This document shows, piece after piece, positions 8,594 to 16,596 of a stretch of 64,000 nucleotides of DNA. Both the position numbers and the translations under genes were made by a program. The first letter of the stretch is position 1. Every line of letters begins with the position of its first letter. A model generated the notes under the pieces. That model worked only from the letters and a program-made list of their open reading frames with translations, was not told the DNA's origin and searched no databases. The DNA lies in assembly GCA_003149065.1 (NCBI GenBank), contig QGFZ01000001.1, positions 248,001-312,000 of the forward strand. The letters run 5' to 3'. This DNA comes from Ruminococcaceae bacterium R-25 (GTDB taxonomy: Bacteria; Bacillota; Clostridia; Saccharofermentanales; Saccharofermentanaceae).

Positions 8594-9475
8594 ATGATCA
8601 AAGCAAGCGACGGAAGATTTACAGGAATATTTAAGTGCGGAAACAGAACTCTCGAGTTCGGCAAAAAGACGCTCATAATGGGCATCTTAAACCTTACTCC
8701 CGATTCTTTTTCCGACGGCGGAAGATATACGGACGTTGACGCAGCTGTAGACCAGTGCGCGAAGATGATCAGCGAAGGTGCTGACTGCATCGACATAGGT
8801 GCCGAATCAACAGGCCCCAGAGCAGTTCCGATCTCAGTCGAAGAAGAACTCGAAAGACTCATGCCTTCTCTTACTGCGATCAGGAACAGGTTCGATATTC
8901 CGCTCTCGGTCGACACATATAAATCAGAGACTGCAGCGCAGGCGATTTCCACAGGCGCCGACATAATCAACGACGTTAACGGGTTCCTCGCAGATCCTGA
9001 CATGGCTAAGGTCGTGGCTGACAGCGGCGCAGGCGCAATATTGATGTTCAACTGCAGGACCAGGGGAGATGACTTCCCGGCATTTGAACCTATAAGCAGA
9101 CGCTGCGTAAGAGAACTTACTGAGAGTATTGAGATCGCTAAGAAAGCAGGTATGTCTGATAATATGATCATGACTGATCCAGGCATCGGTTTCGGTACTA
9201 CAAGAGCGCAGGATGCCGAGCTCACATGTTCGCTTTTATCACTCGGCATGCAGGGTAAGCACCCTGTCCTTTATGCGGCTTCAAGAAAGCGTTATGCAAG
9301 GATCTTTGCAGGCGGTGACCAGGCAACTGAAGCGCAGCTCGACTATGCGACAGCAGGTCTTTCATTTACCGCTGCATCAGTTGGCGCTTCGATCGTAAGA
9401 GTTCATAACGTGGCTGCTTCGAGACTGGCTCTGAATACCTTTGACGAGTCATTTTACGCATTCGCAAATATCTGA
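8594..9475 (+). CDS. folP: Dihydropteroate synthase
   Basis: Joins hydroxymethyldihydropterin pyrophosphate to p-aminobenzoate; the target of sulfonamides. At 293 residues it has the TIM-barrel landmarks MGILNLTPDSFSDGG, DIGAEST, SVDTYKSETA, DIINDVNG, DPGIGFG, ASRKR and RVHNVAAS. Several conserved loops differ from the family: loop 2 reads ESTGPRA instead of ESTRPGA, the usual MHMRGTP is MFNCRTRGD, and RVHDV is RVHNV. Position between folE and folB-folK makes the assignment secure, although the enzyme is divergent. Translation is probably coupled within the operon. Confidence 0.92.
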   Translation: MIKASDGRFTGIFKCGNRTLEFGKKTLIMGILNLTPDSFSDGGRYTDVDAAVDQCAKMISEGADCIDIGAESTGPRAVPISVEEELERLMPSLTAIRNRFDIPLSVDTYKSETAAQAISTGADIINDVNGFLADPDMAKVVADSGAGAILMFNCRTRGDDFPAFEPISRRCVRELTESIEIAKKAGMSDNMIMTDPGIGFGTTRAQDAELTCSLLSLGMQGKHPVLYAASRKRYARIFAGGDQATEAQLDYATAGLSFTAASVGASIVRVHNVAASRLALNTFDESFYAFANI

Positions 9476-9496
9476 TCTTAGAAAGGATAACGGCAA

Positions 9497-10309
9497 TTGG
9501 ATAAGATAACGCTCTCGAAAATGGGTTTTGAAGGACATACCGGTTGTTTCGACTTCGAAAAGAAGGACGGCCAGAAGTTCATCGTATCCTTGGATCTTTT
9601 CGTAGACAGGATAAAGGGCTGCTATACAGACGAGCTTTCCGATACTGTTGACTATTCAAAGGTCTACGAGATCACAAAAGAGATCGTCACATCTGATTCC
9701 GGCAACCTGATCGAGTGCCTCGCACAGAAGATCGCAGACGGAGTCCTTAAATCAGACAGCCGTATCGAAAAGGTTATCGTTACGGTATCAAAGCCCGAAG
9801 CTCCTGTTAAGGGGATTTTCGAGACCATGGAAGTTACGATCGGGAGAGCTAAAAAGGAGTTCGTGATCCTTTCTCTGGGCAGCAACATGGGCGACCGTGA
9901 ATCAAACATTCTGGCAGCAGAAGAAGCCTTAAAGGCACTTCCCGGGATTGAGGGCTTTACGGAAGCTTCTATCTATGAGACAGAACCTGTAGGACTTGAA
10001 GACCAGCCGTATTTCCTTAATACATGCGTCGGGTTCTATACGGATATCGATCCTTTCGATTTGTTAGACAGAATTCATGTAATCGAGAATGATCTTCTCA
10101 GAAGAAGGGAAGTCCACTGGGGCCCCAGAACGATCGACATAGACATCATCTTCTACGGGGACAAGGTGATAATGAAGCCTGAACTTACGGTTCCCCATCC
10201 CAGATGGTATCTCAGGTCATTTGTTACCGTACCTTTGAGGGAGATCAAGGATGTAGGACAATATCACCCTGACGATAAAGAAGTGTCCCTTTATCGGAAG
10301 CGCGGATAA
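9497..10309 (+). CDS. folBK: Bifunctional dihydroneopterin aldolase / HPPK (FolB-FolK fusion)
   Basis: A fused enzyme of 270 residues for two consecutive folate steps. Residues 1-117 are dihydroneopterin aldolase (FEGHTGCFDFEKKDG, LSDTVDYSKVYE, NLIECLA, KPEAPV). Residues 120-270 are 6-hydroxymethyl-7,8-dihydropterin pyrophosphokinase (LSLGSNMGDRESNI, YETEPVG, QPYFLN, HWGPRTIDIDIIFYG, VPHPR). The start is a TTG at 9497 with GAAAGGA about 9 nt upstream; no ATG lies nearby before the aldolase fold begins. It is the last gene of the 4674 operon. FolB-FolK fusions are known elsewhere in Firmicutes. Confidence 0.95.
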   Translation: MDKITLSKMGFEGHTGCFDFEKKDGQKFIVSLDLFVDRIKGCYTDELSDTVDYSKVYEITKEIVTSDSGNLIECLAQKIADGVLKSDSRIEKVIVTVSKPEAPVKGIFETMEVTIGRAKKEFVILSLGSNMGDRESNILAAEEALKALPGIEGFTEASIYETEPVGLEDQPYFLNTCVGFYTDIDPFDLLDRIHVIENDLLRRREVHWGPRTIDIDIIFYGDKVIMKPELTVPHPRWYLRSFVTVPLREIKDVGQYHPDDKEVSLYRKRG

Positions 10310-10338
10310 TTGAGTTATCAGGTATCAAAGTTTATAAT
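10310..10338 (+). promoter_or_regulatory. Promoter of the low-complexity protein / tmk-holB-ricT operon
   Basis: TTGAGT (10310-10315) starts directly after the folB-folK stop codon; 17-nt spacer; perfect TATAAT (10333-10338). The start codon at 10370 lies about 25 nt downstream of the expected transcript start. Confidence 0.75.
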
Positions 10339-10369
10339 TAGGCACGTCATTTACGAAATGGAGGAATTT

Positions 10370-10870
10370 ATGTCAGAAAACAATTCGGGCGCATTTGTAC
10401 CGCAGCAGGACAACCGTGGCAACGAGAATAAGGAGAAGCGCCAGAGATTCGATCCTTCCAGACAGGACGGAAGAAGAAATAACTATAACCGCAATAACCG
10501 CAGAAGAAGAAATAACGGTCCAAGACAGGGCGGATATGATAACAAGAAGAGCGAAAATGCAGAGGGCCAGGCAGAAGCTAAGGTCCAGAACAAAGAGCGC
10601 TCACAGGAAAGACAGAATAACCGCGAAAAGGGCAATAAGCAGTTCAACAAGCCTCAGGGCCAGAACCAGAATCAGGGACAGGAGAAGAGAAACCAGCAGT
10701 TCTCTGGTGAGCGCAAGCCCAAGAATAAGCGTTCAAGGGAGTTAGACGCTGAGGTCGCAAAGAACGTCAAGAAGGTCGAGACCATCGAAGACATCAGAAG
10801 CGACAACGCAAGAATCACCAAAGAAATCTATCTTGAGATCGCATCCCTCAAGAATATTAATCTCAACTGA
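10370..10870 (+). CDS. Basic Asn/Arg/Gln-rich low-complexity protein
   Basis: 166 residues, mostly disordered: runs of RRNN, NRNNRRRR, QGQNQNQGQ and GERKPKNKRSR, with a short predicted helix at the C-terminus (residues about 125-166, AKNVKKVETIEDIRS...). The composition resembles RNA-binding or condensate-forming tails, but no fold is recognised. The true start is the ATG at 10370 with GGAGG 7 nt before it; earlier in-frame codons overlap the promoter. The gene overlaps tmk by one base (TGATG), so it is co-translated with DNA replication genes. Function unknown. Confidence 0.75.
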   Translation: MSENNSGAFVPQQDNRGNENKEKRQRFDPSRQDGRRNNYNRNNRRRRNNGPRQGGYDNKKSENAEGQAEAKVQNKERSQERQNNREKGNKQFNKPQGQNQNQGQEKRNQQFSGERKPKNKRSRELDAEVAKNVKKVETIEDIRSDNARITKEIYLEIASLKNINLN

Positions 10871-11493
10871 TGATGAAGGGTATATTTATTACTTTTGAAG
10901 GCATTGACGGGTGCGGTAAGAGCACGCAATGCGAGATGCTTAAGGATTACCTTAAGGATAACGGCAAGGACTTCATTTTCGTAAGGGAACCCGGCGGAAC
11001 CGTGATCGGCGAGCGTATAAGGGAGATCCTTTTGGACAAGAAGAATACTCAGATGACCGCAAGGACTGAGCTCCTTCTTTTCGAGGCAGCAAGAGCCCAG
11101 ATCACTGATGAGGTAATCAAGCCGGCATTGGAAGAGGGCAAGATAGTCCTCTGTGACAGATTTTTCGATTCGTCTTCCGCATACCAGGGAATGGCAAGAG
11201 GAATGGGAATGGACTTCGTAGCAGGTCTTAACATGGCTGCCACAGGAGGCCTTAAGCCTGATATCACCTTCTTTTTCGATATCAGCGCCGAAGAAGCACT
11301 GGAGAGAAGAGGCAAGCGCGGCGAAGCATCCGACAGGATCGAACTCGCAGGACTTAAGTTCCAAGAAGACGTAAGACAGGGATATATAGAACTCGCAAAA
11401 ACATCCGGAGGACGCATCATTACGATAGATGCGACCAAAGGGATCGAAGAGATTTTCGAAGTAGTAAAGGATTCGCTCAAAGGTAAGATCTGA
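10870..11493 (+). CDS. tmk: Thymidylate kinase
   Basis: Phosphorylates dTMP to dTDP for DNA synthesis. 207 residues. P-loop FEGIDGCGKST at about 8-18, the dTMP-binding REPGGT, the DRFFDSSSAYQG catalytic block, and a lid region with RRGKRGEASDRIE. The ATG overlaps the upstream stop (TGATG), and the gene overlaps holB the same way, so expression is coupled. tmk next to holB is a common Firmicutes arrangement. Confidence 0.97.
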   Translation: MMKGIFITFEGIDGCGKSTQCEMLKDYLKDNGKDFIFVREPGGTVIGERIREILLDKKNTQMTARTELLLFEAARAQITDEVIKPALEEGKIVLCDRFFDSSSAYQGMARGMGMDFVAGLNMAATGGLKPDITFFFDISAEEALERRGKRGEASDRIELAGLKFQEDVRQGYIELAKTSGGRIITIDATKGIEEIFEVVKDSLKGKI

Positions 11494-12503
11494 TGTCATT
11501 TACCGGGATTACAGGACAGAAGCAGATAAAGCTCAGATTAGCTGCCGAAGCTCAGAGAAGAGGCAGCGGAGCCTACATGCTCTCAGGACCTGCCGGAATG
11601 GGCAAAAGACTTATTGCAGAAGAGTTCGCAAAGGCTCTTATGTGCTCGGATGCAGGCCCTGACGGAGCCTGCGGTGTCTGCACCAACTGCAAGTATTTCG
11701 ATAACTTCACTACACCTGATATCACCAGAGTTTATGAACCTGCTGAGACCAAGAATGTTAAGGTCGATTTCATTAAGGACAACGTCGTTGCGGAATCTTA
11801 TCTGAAGCCGCAGTTCGCGAGGACAAAGACTTTCATCATCGATTTTGATTACCTTGGAGTAGAGAGTCAGAATGCGCTTTTGAAGTCTCTGGAAGAGCCT
11901 AAGAAAGATGTCGTGTTCATCTTAACCAGTTCCAATACGGACGCGGTCTTAGATACAGTTATGTCCAGAGTAACTGAGATCAAGTTAGAGCCTTATTCTG
12001 AGGATGAACTCGAACAGATAGTAAAGGCCAATTGCCCTGATCTGGATGATTCCAAGGTCAAGGCGGCAGTATACAACAGCGGAAGGATCCCCGGTAAGGC
12101 AATAAGCCTTGCGATGGAAGATTCCGGAGTGAGCATCAGACATGAGATCAACAGCATCATGATCGCAATGCCCACGAGTTCATATATCGATGTGCTCGAA
12201 GATTATGTTGAAGTCCTTACGGGCTTTAAGGACGATGCGAAGATAATCGCGTCTTCGTTCCTGTTATTTCTTGATGATGCTGCAAGACTTATCAATTATC
12301 CGGACTGCCGGAAGATCAACAACGAAGTTGACAGAGAGGCAATAGAGAATTTTGTTGCCGACAATAAACATATAACAACACTTAAACTTGGAAGATGCAC
12401 TGAGGCGGTCAATACCTTCTTAAGGGCTTTGGAAGTAAATTCGAACTTCGATTCTTCTGCCTCTGCAATGCTTCTTCGGATACATGAGGAGCTCAAAAAA
12501 TGA
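11493..12503 (+). CDS. holB: DNA polymerase III subunit delta-prime
   Basis: Clamp-loader subunit of 336 residues. The AAA+ region has the modified P-loop SGPAGMGKRLIAEEF, the four-cysteine zinc module (C-x6-GACGVCTNC), the sensor/Walker B-equivalent block VESQNALLKSLEEP, and a final helical collar domain. The SRC motif of DnaX-type proteins is SRV here. Order tmk-holB-ricT with four-base or one-base overlaps supports the assignment. Confidence 0.93.
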   Translation: MSFTGITGQKQIKLRLAAEAQRRGSGAYMLSGPAGMGKRLIAEEFAKALMCSDAGPDGACGVCTNCKYFDNFTTPDITRVYEPAETKNVKVDFIKDNVVAESYLKPQFARTKTFIIDFDYLGVESQNALLKSLEEPKKDVVFILTSSNTDAVLDTVMSRVTEIKLEPYSEDELEQIVKANCPDLDDSKVKAAVYNSGRIPGKAISLAMEDSGVSIRHEINSIMIAMPTSSYIDVLEDYVEVLTGFKDDAKIIASSFLLFLDDAARLINYPDCRKINNEVDREAIENFVADNKHITTLKLGRCTEAVNTFLRALEVNSNFDSSASAMLLRIHEELKK

Positions 12504-13390
12504 AGATCGTTAACTTAAGAACAAGAGATGCCGGCGTAACCTTGAGATTCGCCTGCGACGGATATGCGCTCGCTTTGGGCGATGCCGTCATGATCGACCT
12601 CGAGACAGGCGAAGAGATCGCCTTTGTTGCCCAGGAGCCTTACGTAGAGGACACCGCAGAGGAGATTCCTTCAATCAAGCGTATCGCGAGCGAAAAGGAA
12701 CTGGAGAAGTATTACGATATCTGCTCCAAGGAAAAAGAAGCTTTCTTCAAATGCAAGGAACTCATTGCCGCACGTTCGATCGAGATGAACCTTGTCGACT
12801 GTGAATATACTTTCGACATGAAAAAACTGACATTCTATTTCACCGCTGACGGCAGAGTCGACTTCAGAGAACTCGTAAAAGATCTCGCATATACGTTCCG
12901 TACGAGGATCGAGCTCCGCCAGATCGGTTCCAGAGACCAGGCAAAGCTCGTAGGCGGCATCGGCATGTGCGGAAGAGAGCTCTGCTGCTGCTCTTTCCTC
13001 AATAAATTCGCTCCCGTAAACCTTAAGCTTGCAAGATCCCAGGGCTTATCCCTCAATCCCGGCAAGCTCAACGGTGCCTGCGGCAGACTCATGTGCTGCC
13101 TCCAGTTCGAAAAGGAAGCTTACGACGATGCCCACAGAAGACTCCCTGAGCCCGGTGCAAGAGTAAGGACTCCTCATGGTATGGGCCAGGTTACGGACGT
13201 TAACTACATCGAAGAGACGCTTAGCGTTAAGTTCGTATCTGAGGCTGAGACAGAGATCGAGAAGTTCTCATGGGCTGATCTTGAGGATCTTAACGGCGAT
13301 ATGGTCAAGCGCAACGCAAATAAGAGCGATTTCAACGATTATCCGGACATGAACGGCTCTTACAGCGATATGGAAGGTGACGAAGTCTGA
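12500..13390 (+). CDS. ricT: PSP1-domain protein RicT (YaaT)
   Basis: 296-residue member of the PSP1/RicT family. In Bacillus, RicT with RicA and RicF forms an Fe-S complex that affects RNase Y processing and competence/sporulation phosphorelay. The PSP1 core includes LVGGIGMCGRELCCCSFLNKF and LNGACGRLMCCLQFE, the cysteine-rich segment proposed to bind Fe-S, at about residues 150-205. An acidic tail of about 30 residues follows. Overlaps holB by 4 nt (ATGA); the strong hairpin at 13434 ends the operon. Confidence 0.93.
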   Translation: MKIVNLRTRDAGVTLRFACDGYALALGDAVMIDLETGEEIAFVAQEPYVEDTAEEIPSIKRIASEKELEKYYDICSKEKEAFFKCKELIAARSIEMNLVDCEYTFDMKKLTFYFTADGRVDFRELVKDLAYTFRTRIELRQIGSRDQAKLVGGIGMCGRELCCCSFLNKFAPVNLKLARSQGLSLNPGKLNGACGRLMCCLQFEKEAYDDAHRRLPEPGARVRTPHGMGQVTDVNYIEETLSVKFVSEAETEIEKFSWADLEDLNGDMVKRNANKSDFNDYPDMNGSYSDMEGDEV

Positions 13391-13433
13391 GTTTCCGACT
13401 GATGTCGTTTTTTAGGTCATAAATAGTTGGCAA

Positions 13434-13465
13434 AAAGGGTGTTTTTTGATAAACACCCTTTCTTT
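13434..13465 (+). terminator. Rho-independent terminator of the tmk-holB-ricT operon
   Basis: Perfect 11-bp stem, AAAGGGTGTTT (13434-13444) with AAACACCCTTT (13451-13461), 6-nt loop, followed by a short T-rich run. Confidence 0.85.
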
Positions 13466-13529
13466 GACTTGTTGTATTTTGGTTTTTATGGAATAATCTT
13501 CTCATTATCTGAATAGGAGGATATTTTTT

Positions 13530-13700
13530 ATGGCATATGTAATTTCTGACGCTTGCGTTTCTTGCGGTACTTGCGCTGATGGCTGCCCCGTTGGAGCTAT
13601 CTCTCAGGGCGATACACAGTACAACATCGACGCTGATGTTTGCGTATCCTGCGGTGCTTGCGAAGCTTCCTGCCCTACAGGCGCTATCACTGAAGGCTAA
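13530..13700 (+). CDS. 2[4Fe-4S] clostridial-type ferredoxin
   Basis: A 56-residue electron carrier. It has two classical motifs: CVSCGTCADGCP (residues 9-20) and CVSCGACEASCP (38-49), eight cysteines in all, with the internal two-fold symmetry of clostridial ferredoxins. GGAGG lies 10 nt before the ATG. It is a single-gene unit between two terminators. It carries low-potential electrons for anaerobic enzymes such as pyruvate:ferredoxin oxidoreductase or hydrogenase; the partner is not in this window. Confidence 0.97.
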   Translation: MAYVISDACVSCGTCADGCPVGAISQGDTQYNIDADVCVSCGACEASCPTGAITEG

Positions 13701-13727
13701 TCGTTAATAATCGATAAGCAGATTACG

Positions 13728-13758
13728 GAGGTCATCCTTAGGGGTGACCTCTTTGTTT
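13728..13758 (+). terminator. Terminator of the ferredoxin gene
   Basis: GAGGTCA (13728-13734) pairs with TGACCTC (13745-13751), with extra C/G pairs inside, followed by TTTG TTTT. Confidence 0.8.
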
Positions 13759-13787
13759 TGGGTGTATGTACACCATTGTTGCTCAAG

Positions 13788-13821
13788 AAATCCGGCAAAT
13801 ATCAGGCACTGCCGGATTTTT
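13788..13821 (-). repeat. Interspersed hairpin repeat, copy A
   Basis: Minus-strand bases 13813-13788 begin GGCAGTGCCTGA and end in a TTTGCCGGATT-like segment that matches copies at 13868-13896 and 41555-41583. In this copy the element sits in a perfect 10-bp hairpin, AAATCCGGCA (13788-13797) with TGCCGGATTT (13810-13819), followed by T's. Confidence 0.65.
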
Positions 13822-13867
13822 AGCGGATTTTATATTGAGTAACGATAAAAAGTCAGGCTGGTAATCG

Positions 13868-13896
13868 GGCAGTGCCCGACTTTTGCACGATTGTTA
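13868..13896 (+). repeat. Interspersed hairpin repeat, copy B
   Basis: 29 nt that match the reverse complement of 41555-41583 with three differences. It begins with the GGCAGTGCC palindrome. It sits in a larger imperfect stem formed with AAAGTCAGGC near 13850. It lies about 30 nt upstream of the histidine kinase promoter. Confidence 0.65.
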
Positions 13897-13925
13897 AGTA
13901 CGGTTGCCGTATTAGGAAAGCCTGA

Positions 13926-13954
13926 TTACACTATATCTTTCAAGATAGTATAAT
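13926..13954 (+). promoter_or_regulatory. Promoter of the hybrid histidine kinase gene
   Basis: TTACAC (13926-13931), 17-nt spacer, TATAAT (13949-13954). The spacer is flanked by ACTAT and ATAGT, a small inverted repeat that may bind a regulator. Confidence 0.65.
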
Positions 13955-13990
13955 TTAAAGATAAGTATAAGGATCGGAGGCGGGCAGACC

Positions 13991-16396
13991 GTGTTATCTA
14001 AACGAAGTCTTTCAACAAAGATAATACTGATGGTTGAGTGCATTCTGCTTATCTCGAGTATCCTTTTCTGCTCGGTTTCCATCTACAGGTCCAGAGTAGG
14101 TATCCGCAAGTCCATCCAGCAGCGCATGCTCGATATCGCTAACTGTGCTTCTGGCTCTGTCAGTGGTGAGGTTATGAAGAAACTGTCCGAAGATACTGTC
14201 GGAAGTATTTCCTATACCAAGATCTACGATACTCTGGCGGTATTCAGAGATAACGTTGAACTTGAATATGTATACTGCATTAAGCAGGTCGGTGAAAAAG
14301 AATTCATCTTCACGATAGACTTAGACCAGGTAGCGCCTGCTAAATATGGCGATCCTGTTAAATATACTGACGCTCTGGCGCTTGCAGCAAAGGGCAGGGC
14401 ATCAGTAGATGAGGTGCCTTATACTGACCAGTGGGGAGAATTTTACAGCGCGTACAGCCCGGTATTTGATGCTGAAGGCAATGTGGCCGGAATCGTGGCG
14501 GTGGACTTTTCAGTGGACTGGTTTGAGGACCAGCTGTCTTCTCAGACACGTTCTACGGTTATTGGTTATATAATCGTTCTTTTTATATCGCTACTTGTAG
14601 GTGCTGTCCTGTCTTTTACTACTGTAAGGCCTTATGTTAAAGCGCAGGCACAGCTCATTACCGAGAAGATCCGTGCCGAGAGCGCAAATAATGCAAAGAG
14701 CGACTTCCTCGCAAACATGTCTCATGAGATCAGAACACCGATCAATGCGGTCCTCGGCATGAATGAGATGATCATACGTGAGAACCATAAGGCTATGGAT
14801 CTTGCAGCGAGCGATCCGATGCTGGTTCAGGACTCTTTGGAGAATATCAGCGTTTATGCAGGCGACGTTAAAAAGGCCGGGCATAATCTTCTTGCAATCG
14901 TTAACGATATCCTTGATTTTTCGAAGATCGAGGCGGGCCGTATGGACCTTTTAGAAGCGCCTTACCAGTTAAGTTCGCTCCTTAACGACATCAATAACAT
15001 GGTCCTTTTCAAGGCTCAGGATAAGGGCCTCAAGTTTACAGTCGAAGTCGATCCTTCGATCCCTGATGAACTGTCGGGCGATGAGGTCAGGATCCGTCAG
15101 ATCTTTACGAACCTTTTAAATAACGCCGTAAAGTATACTGACAAAGGTTCTGTAAGCCTTAAGATCAGGAGTAAAAAGCTCGAAAACAATAAGCTTAACC
15201 TGGTGATAATCGTTTGGGATACCGGCATCGGCATTAAGCCTGAAGACAGGGAGGTGCTTTTCAATAAGTTCGAGCGCCTTGAGATGGATCGAAACAGCAC
15301 GGTTGAAGGAACCGGCTTAGGTCTTGCAATCACTAAGCGTCTTATTGATCTCATGGGCGGAACTATCGAAGTTGAGAGCGAATACGGCAAAGGTTCTATT
15401 TTCACTGTTACCATTCCTCAGGCGGTCGTTTCCGGAGAGCCTATAGGCGATTTCCAGACGCGCCTTAAAGAGCGCCTGCCGGGCGACAGGCCTTACAGGG
15501 AATCTTTCAGGGCACCTGATGCCAATATCCTGATCGTTGATGATACGAGGATCAATCTGACGGTTGCCGTTAACCTCCTGAAAAACACGAAGATTAAGAT
15601 CGATACTGCAACGTCCGGCGCTGAAGCTGTTGAGAAGGCTTCGAAGACCGGATATGACATTATCTTTATGGACCAGCGTATGCCTGAGATGGACGGAACG
15701 GAAGCTTTCCATAAGATCCGTGATGACGAAAACGGAGCGAGCAAAGATGTTCCTGTAGTCTGCCTTACAGCAGATGCCGTAATCGGCGCAAAGGAAAAGT
15801 ATCTTGCTGAGGGCTTTTCTGATTATCTTACAAAGCCTATCGATAACTATGCGCTCGAAAAGATGATCATGAAATACCTGCCTGAAGATAAGTTTGAGCG
15901 CGTCACAGATGATCCGCTCACATCTGCGATGAAAGAAGAAGCAGGTGATGATGAATTTGCAATCCTCCGTTCAGTCGGAATCGAGCCTAAGGCAGGACTT
16001 AAGTACTGCCAGGACGATGAGGAGTTGTACCGTTCACTCCTTTCTGAATATGCGTATGGCGAGATCGAGAAAGCCCATAATCTCCAGAAGAGCTACGATA
16101 ATGAGAACTGGAACGATTATTCGATCTATGTGCATGCTTTGAAGAGCTCATCGAAGATGATCGGAGCATCAGCACTTTCTATGCGTGCGGCAAAATTGGA
16201 GGCCGCTGCAAATGCTGAAGACGGCGGAACGATAAAGACAGAACACAGCAGCCTTATGGAAGAATATGAGGTAGTAACTGCAGTTATAAGATCTGTTTTC
16301 CCTAAGCCTGAACTGATGAATGAAGACAGCAATATAACGGAATTCCCGGCTGATGATGAGATCATGGAATTTCTGCCGAGCGAAGACAACGATTAA
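13991..16396 (+). CDS. Membrane hybrid sensor histidine kinase with receiver and HPt domains
   Basis: An 801-residue sensor. A first membrane helix (about 10-32), an extracytoplasmic sensor region of about 150 residues and a second helix (about 184-210) lead to HisKA (SHEIRTPINAVLG, phospho-His H245), HATPase (WDTGIGI, GTGLGLAI), a receiver (VDDTRINL, FMDQRMPEMDG, phospho-Asp D561) and an HPt-like domain (YVHALKSSSK, phospho-His H715). This is a complete internal phosphorelay, but no DNA-binding regulator lies next to it. Start is GTG at 13991 with GGAGG 10 nt upstream. It is followed 14 nt later by the small Cys protein. The signal is unknown. Confidence 0.93.
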   Translation: MLSKRSLSTKIILMVECILLISSILFCSVSIYRSRVGIRKSIQQRMLDIANCASGSVSGEVMKKLSEDTVGSISYTKIYDTLAVFRDNVELEYVYCIKQVGEKEFIFTIDLDQVAPAKYGDPVKYTDALALAAKGRASVDEVPYTDQWGEFYSAYSPVFDAEGNVAGIVAVDFSVDWFEDQLSSQTRSTVIGYIIVLFISLLVGAVLSFTTVRPYVKAQAQLITEKIRAESANNAKSDFLANMSHEIRTPINAVLGMNEMIIRENHKAMDLAASDPMLVQDSLENISVYAGDVKKAGHNLLAIVNDILDFSKIEAGRMDLLEAPYQLSSLLNDINNMVLFKAQDKGLKFTVEVDPSIPDELSGDEVRIRQIFTNLLNNAVKYTDKGSVSLKIRSKKLENNKLNLVIIVWDTGIGIKPEDREVLFNKFERLEMDRNSTVEGTGLGLAITKRLIDLMGGTIEVESEYGKGSIFTVTIPQAVVSGEPIGDFQTRLKERLPGDRPYRESFRAPDANILIVDDTRINLTVAVNLLKNTKIKIDTATSGAEAVEKASKTGYDIIFMDQRMPEMDGTEAFHKIRDDENGASKDVPVVCLTADAVIGAKEKYLAEGFSDYLTKPIDNYALEKMIMKYLPEDKFERVTDDPLTSAMKEEAGDDEFAILRSVGIEPKAGLKYCQDDEELYRSLLSEYAYGEIEKAHNLQKSYDNENWNDYSIYVHALKSSSKMIGASALSMRAAKLEAAANAEDGGTIKTEHSSLMEEYEVVTAVIRSVFPKPELMNEDSNITEFPADDEIMEFLPSEDND

Positions 16397-16410
16397 GGAA
16401 AGGATAGAAT

Positions 16411-16584
16411 ATGGCCAGTTGTGAAACATGCCAATATGCATATTTAGATGAAGAAACAGGCGAAGCTGTCTGCGATCTTGATCTTGATGAAGATGAAGTT
16501 ATAAGACTCTCGCGATATAAGAGCAAAGAGTGCCCTTTCTATAAAGACGGCGACGAATATAAGACCGTAAGACATCAGATGTAA
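16411..16584 (+). CDS. Small four-cysteine protein, DUF6472-like
   Basis: 57 residues with cysteines at 4, 7, 21 and 41 (MASCETC...VCDLDLDEDE...KECPFY...YKTVRHQM), spaced for one metal site. The acidic centre and the ending resemble the small clostridial family catalogued as DUF6472, whose function is unknown. AAAGGA lies before the ATG. It sits between the hybrid kinase and the double zinc-ribbon protein with 14 and 12 nt gaps, so probably one transcript. Confidence 0.8.
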   Translation: MASCETCQYAYLDEETGEAVCDLDLDEDEVIRLSRYKSKECPFYKDGDEYKTVRHQM

Positions 16585-16596
16585 GGAAGAAACATA

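Noticed and set aside
8557-9249. 230-codon minus-strand frame opposite folP
   Set aside because: Shadow of folP, which has clear family motifs; the antisense frame has none.
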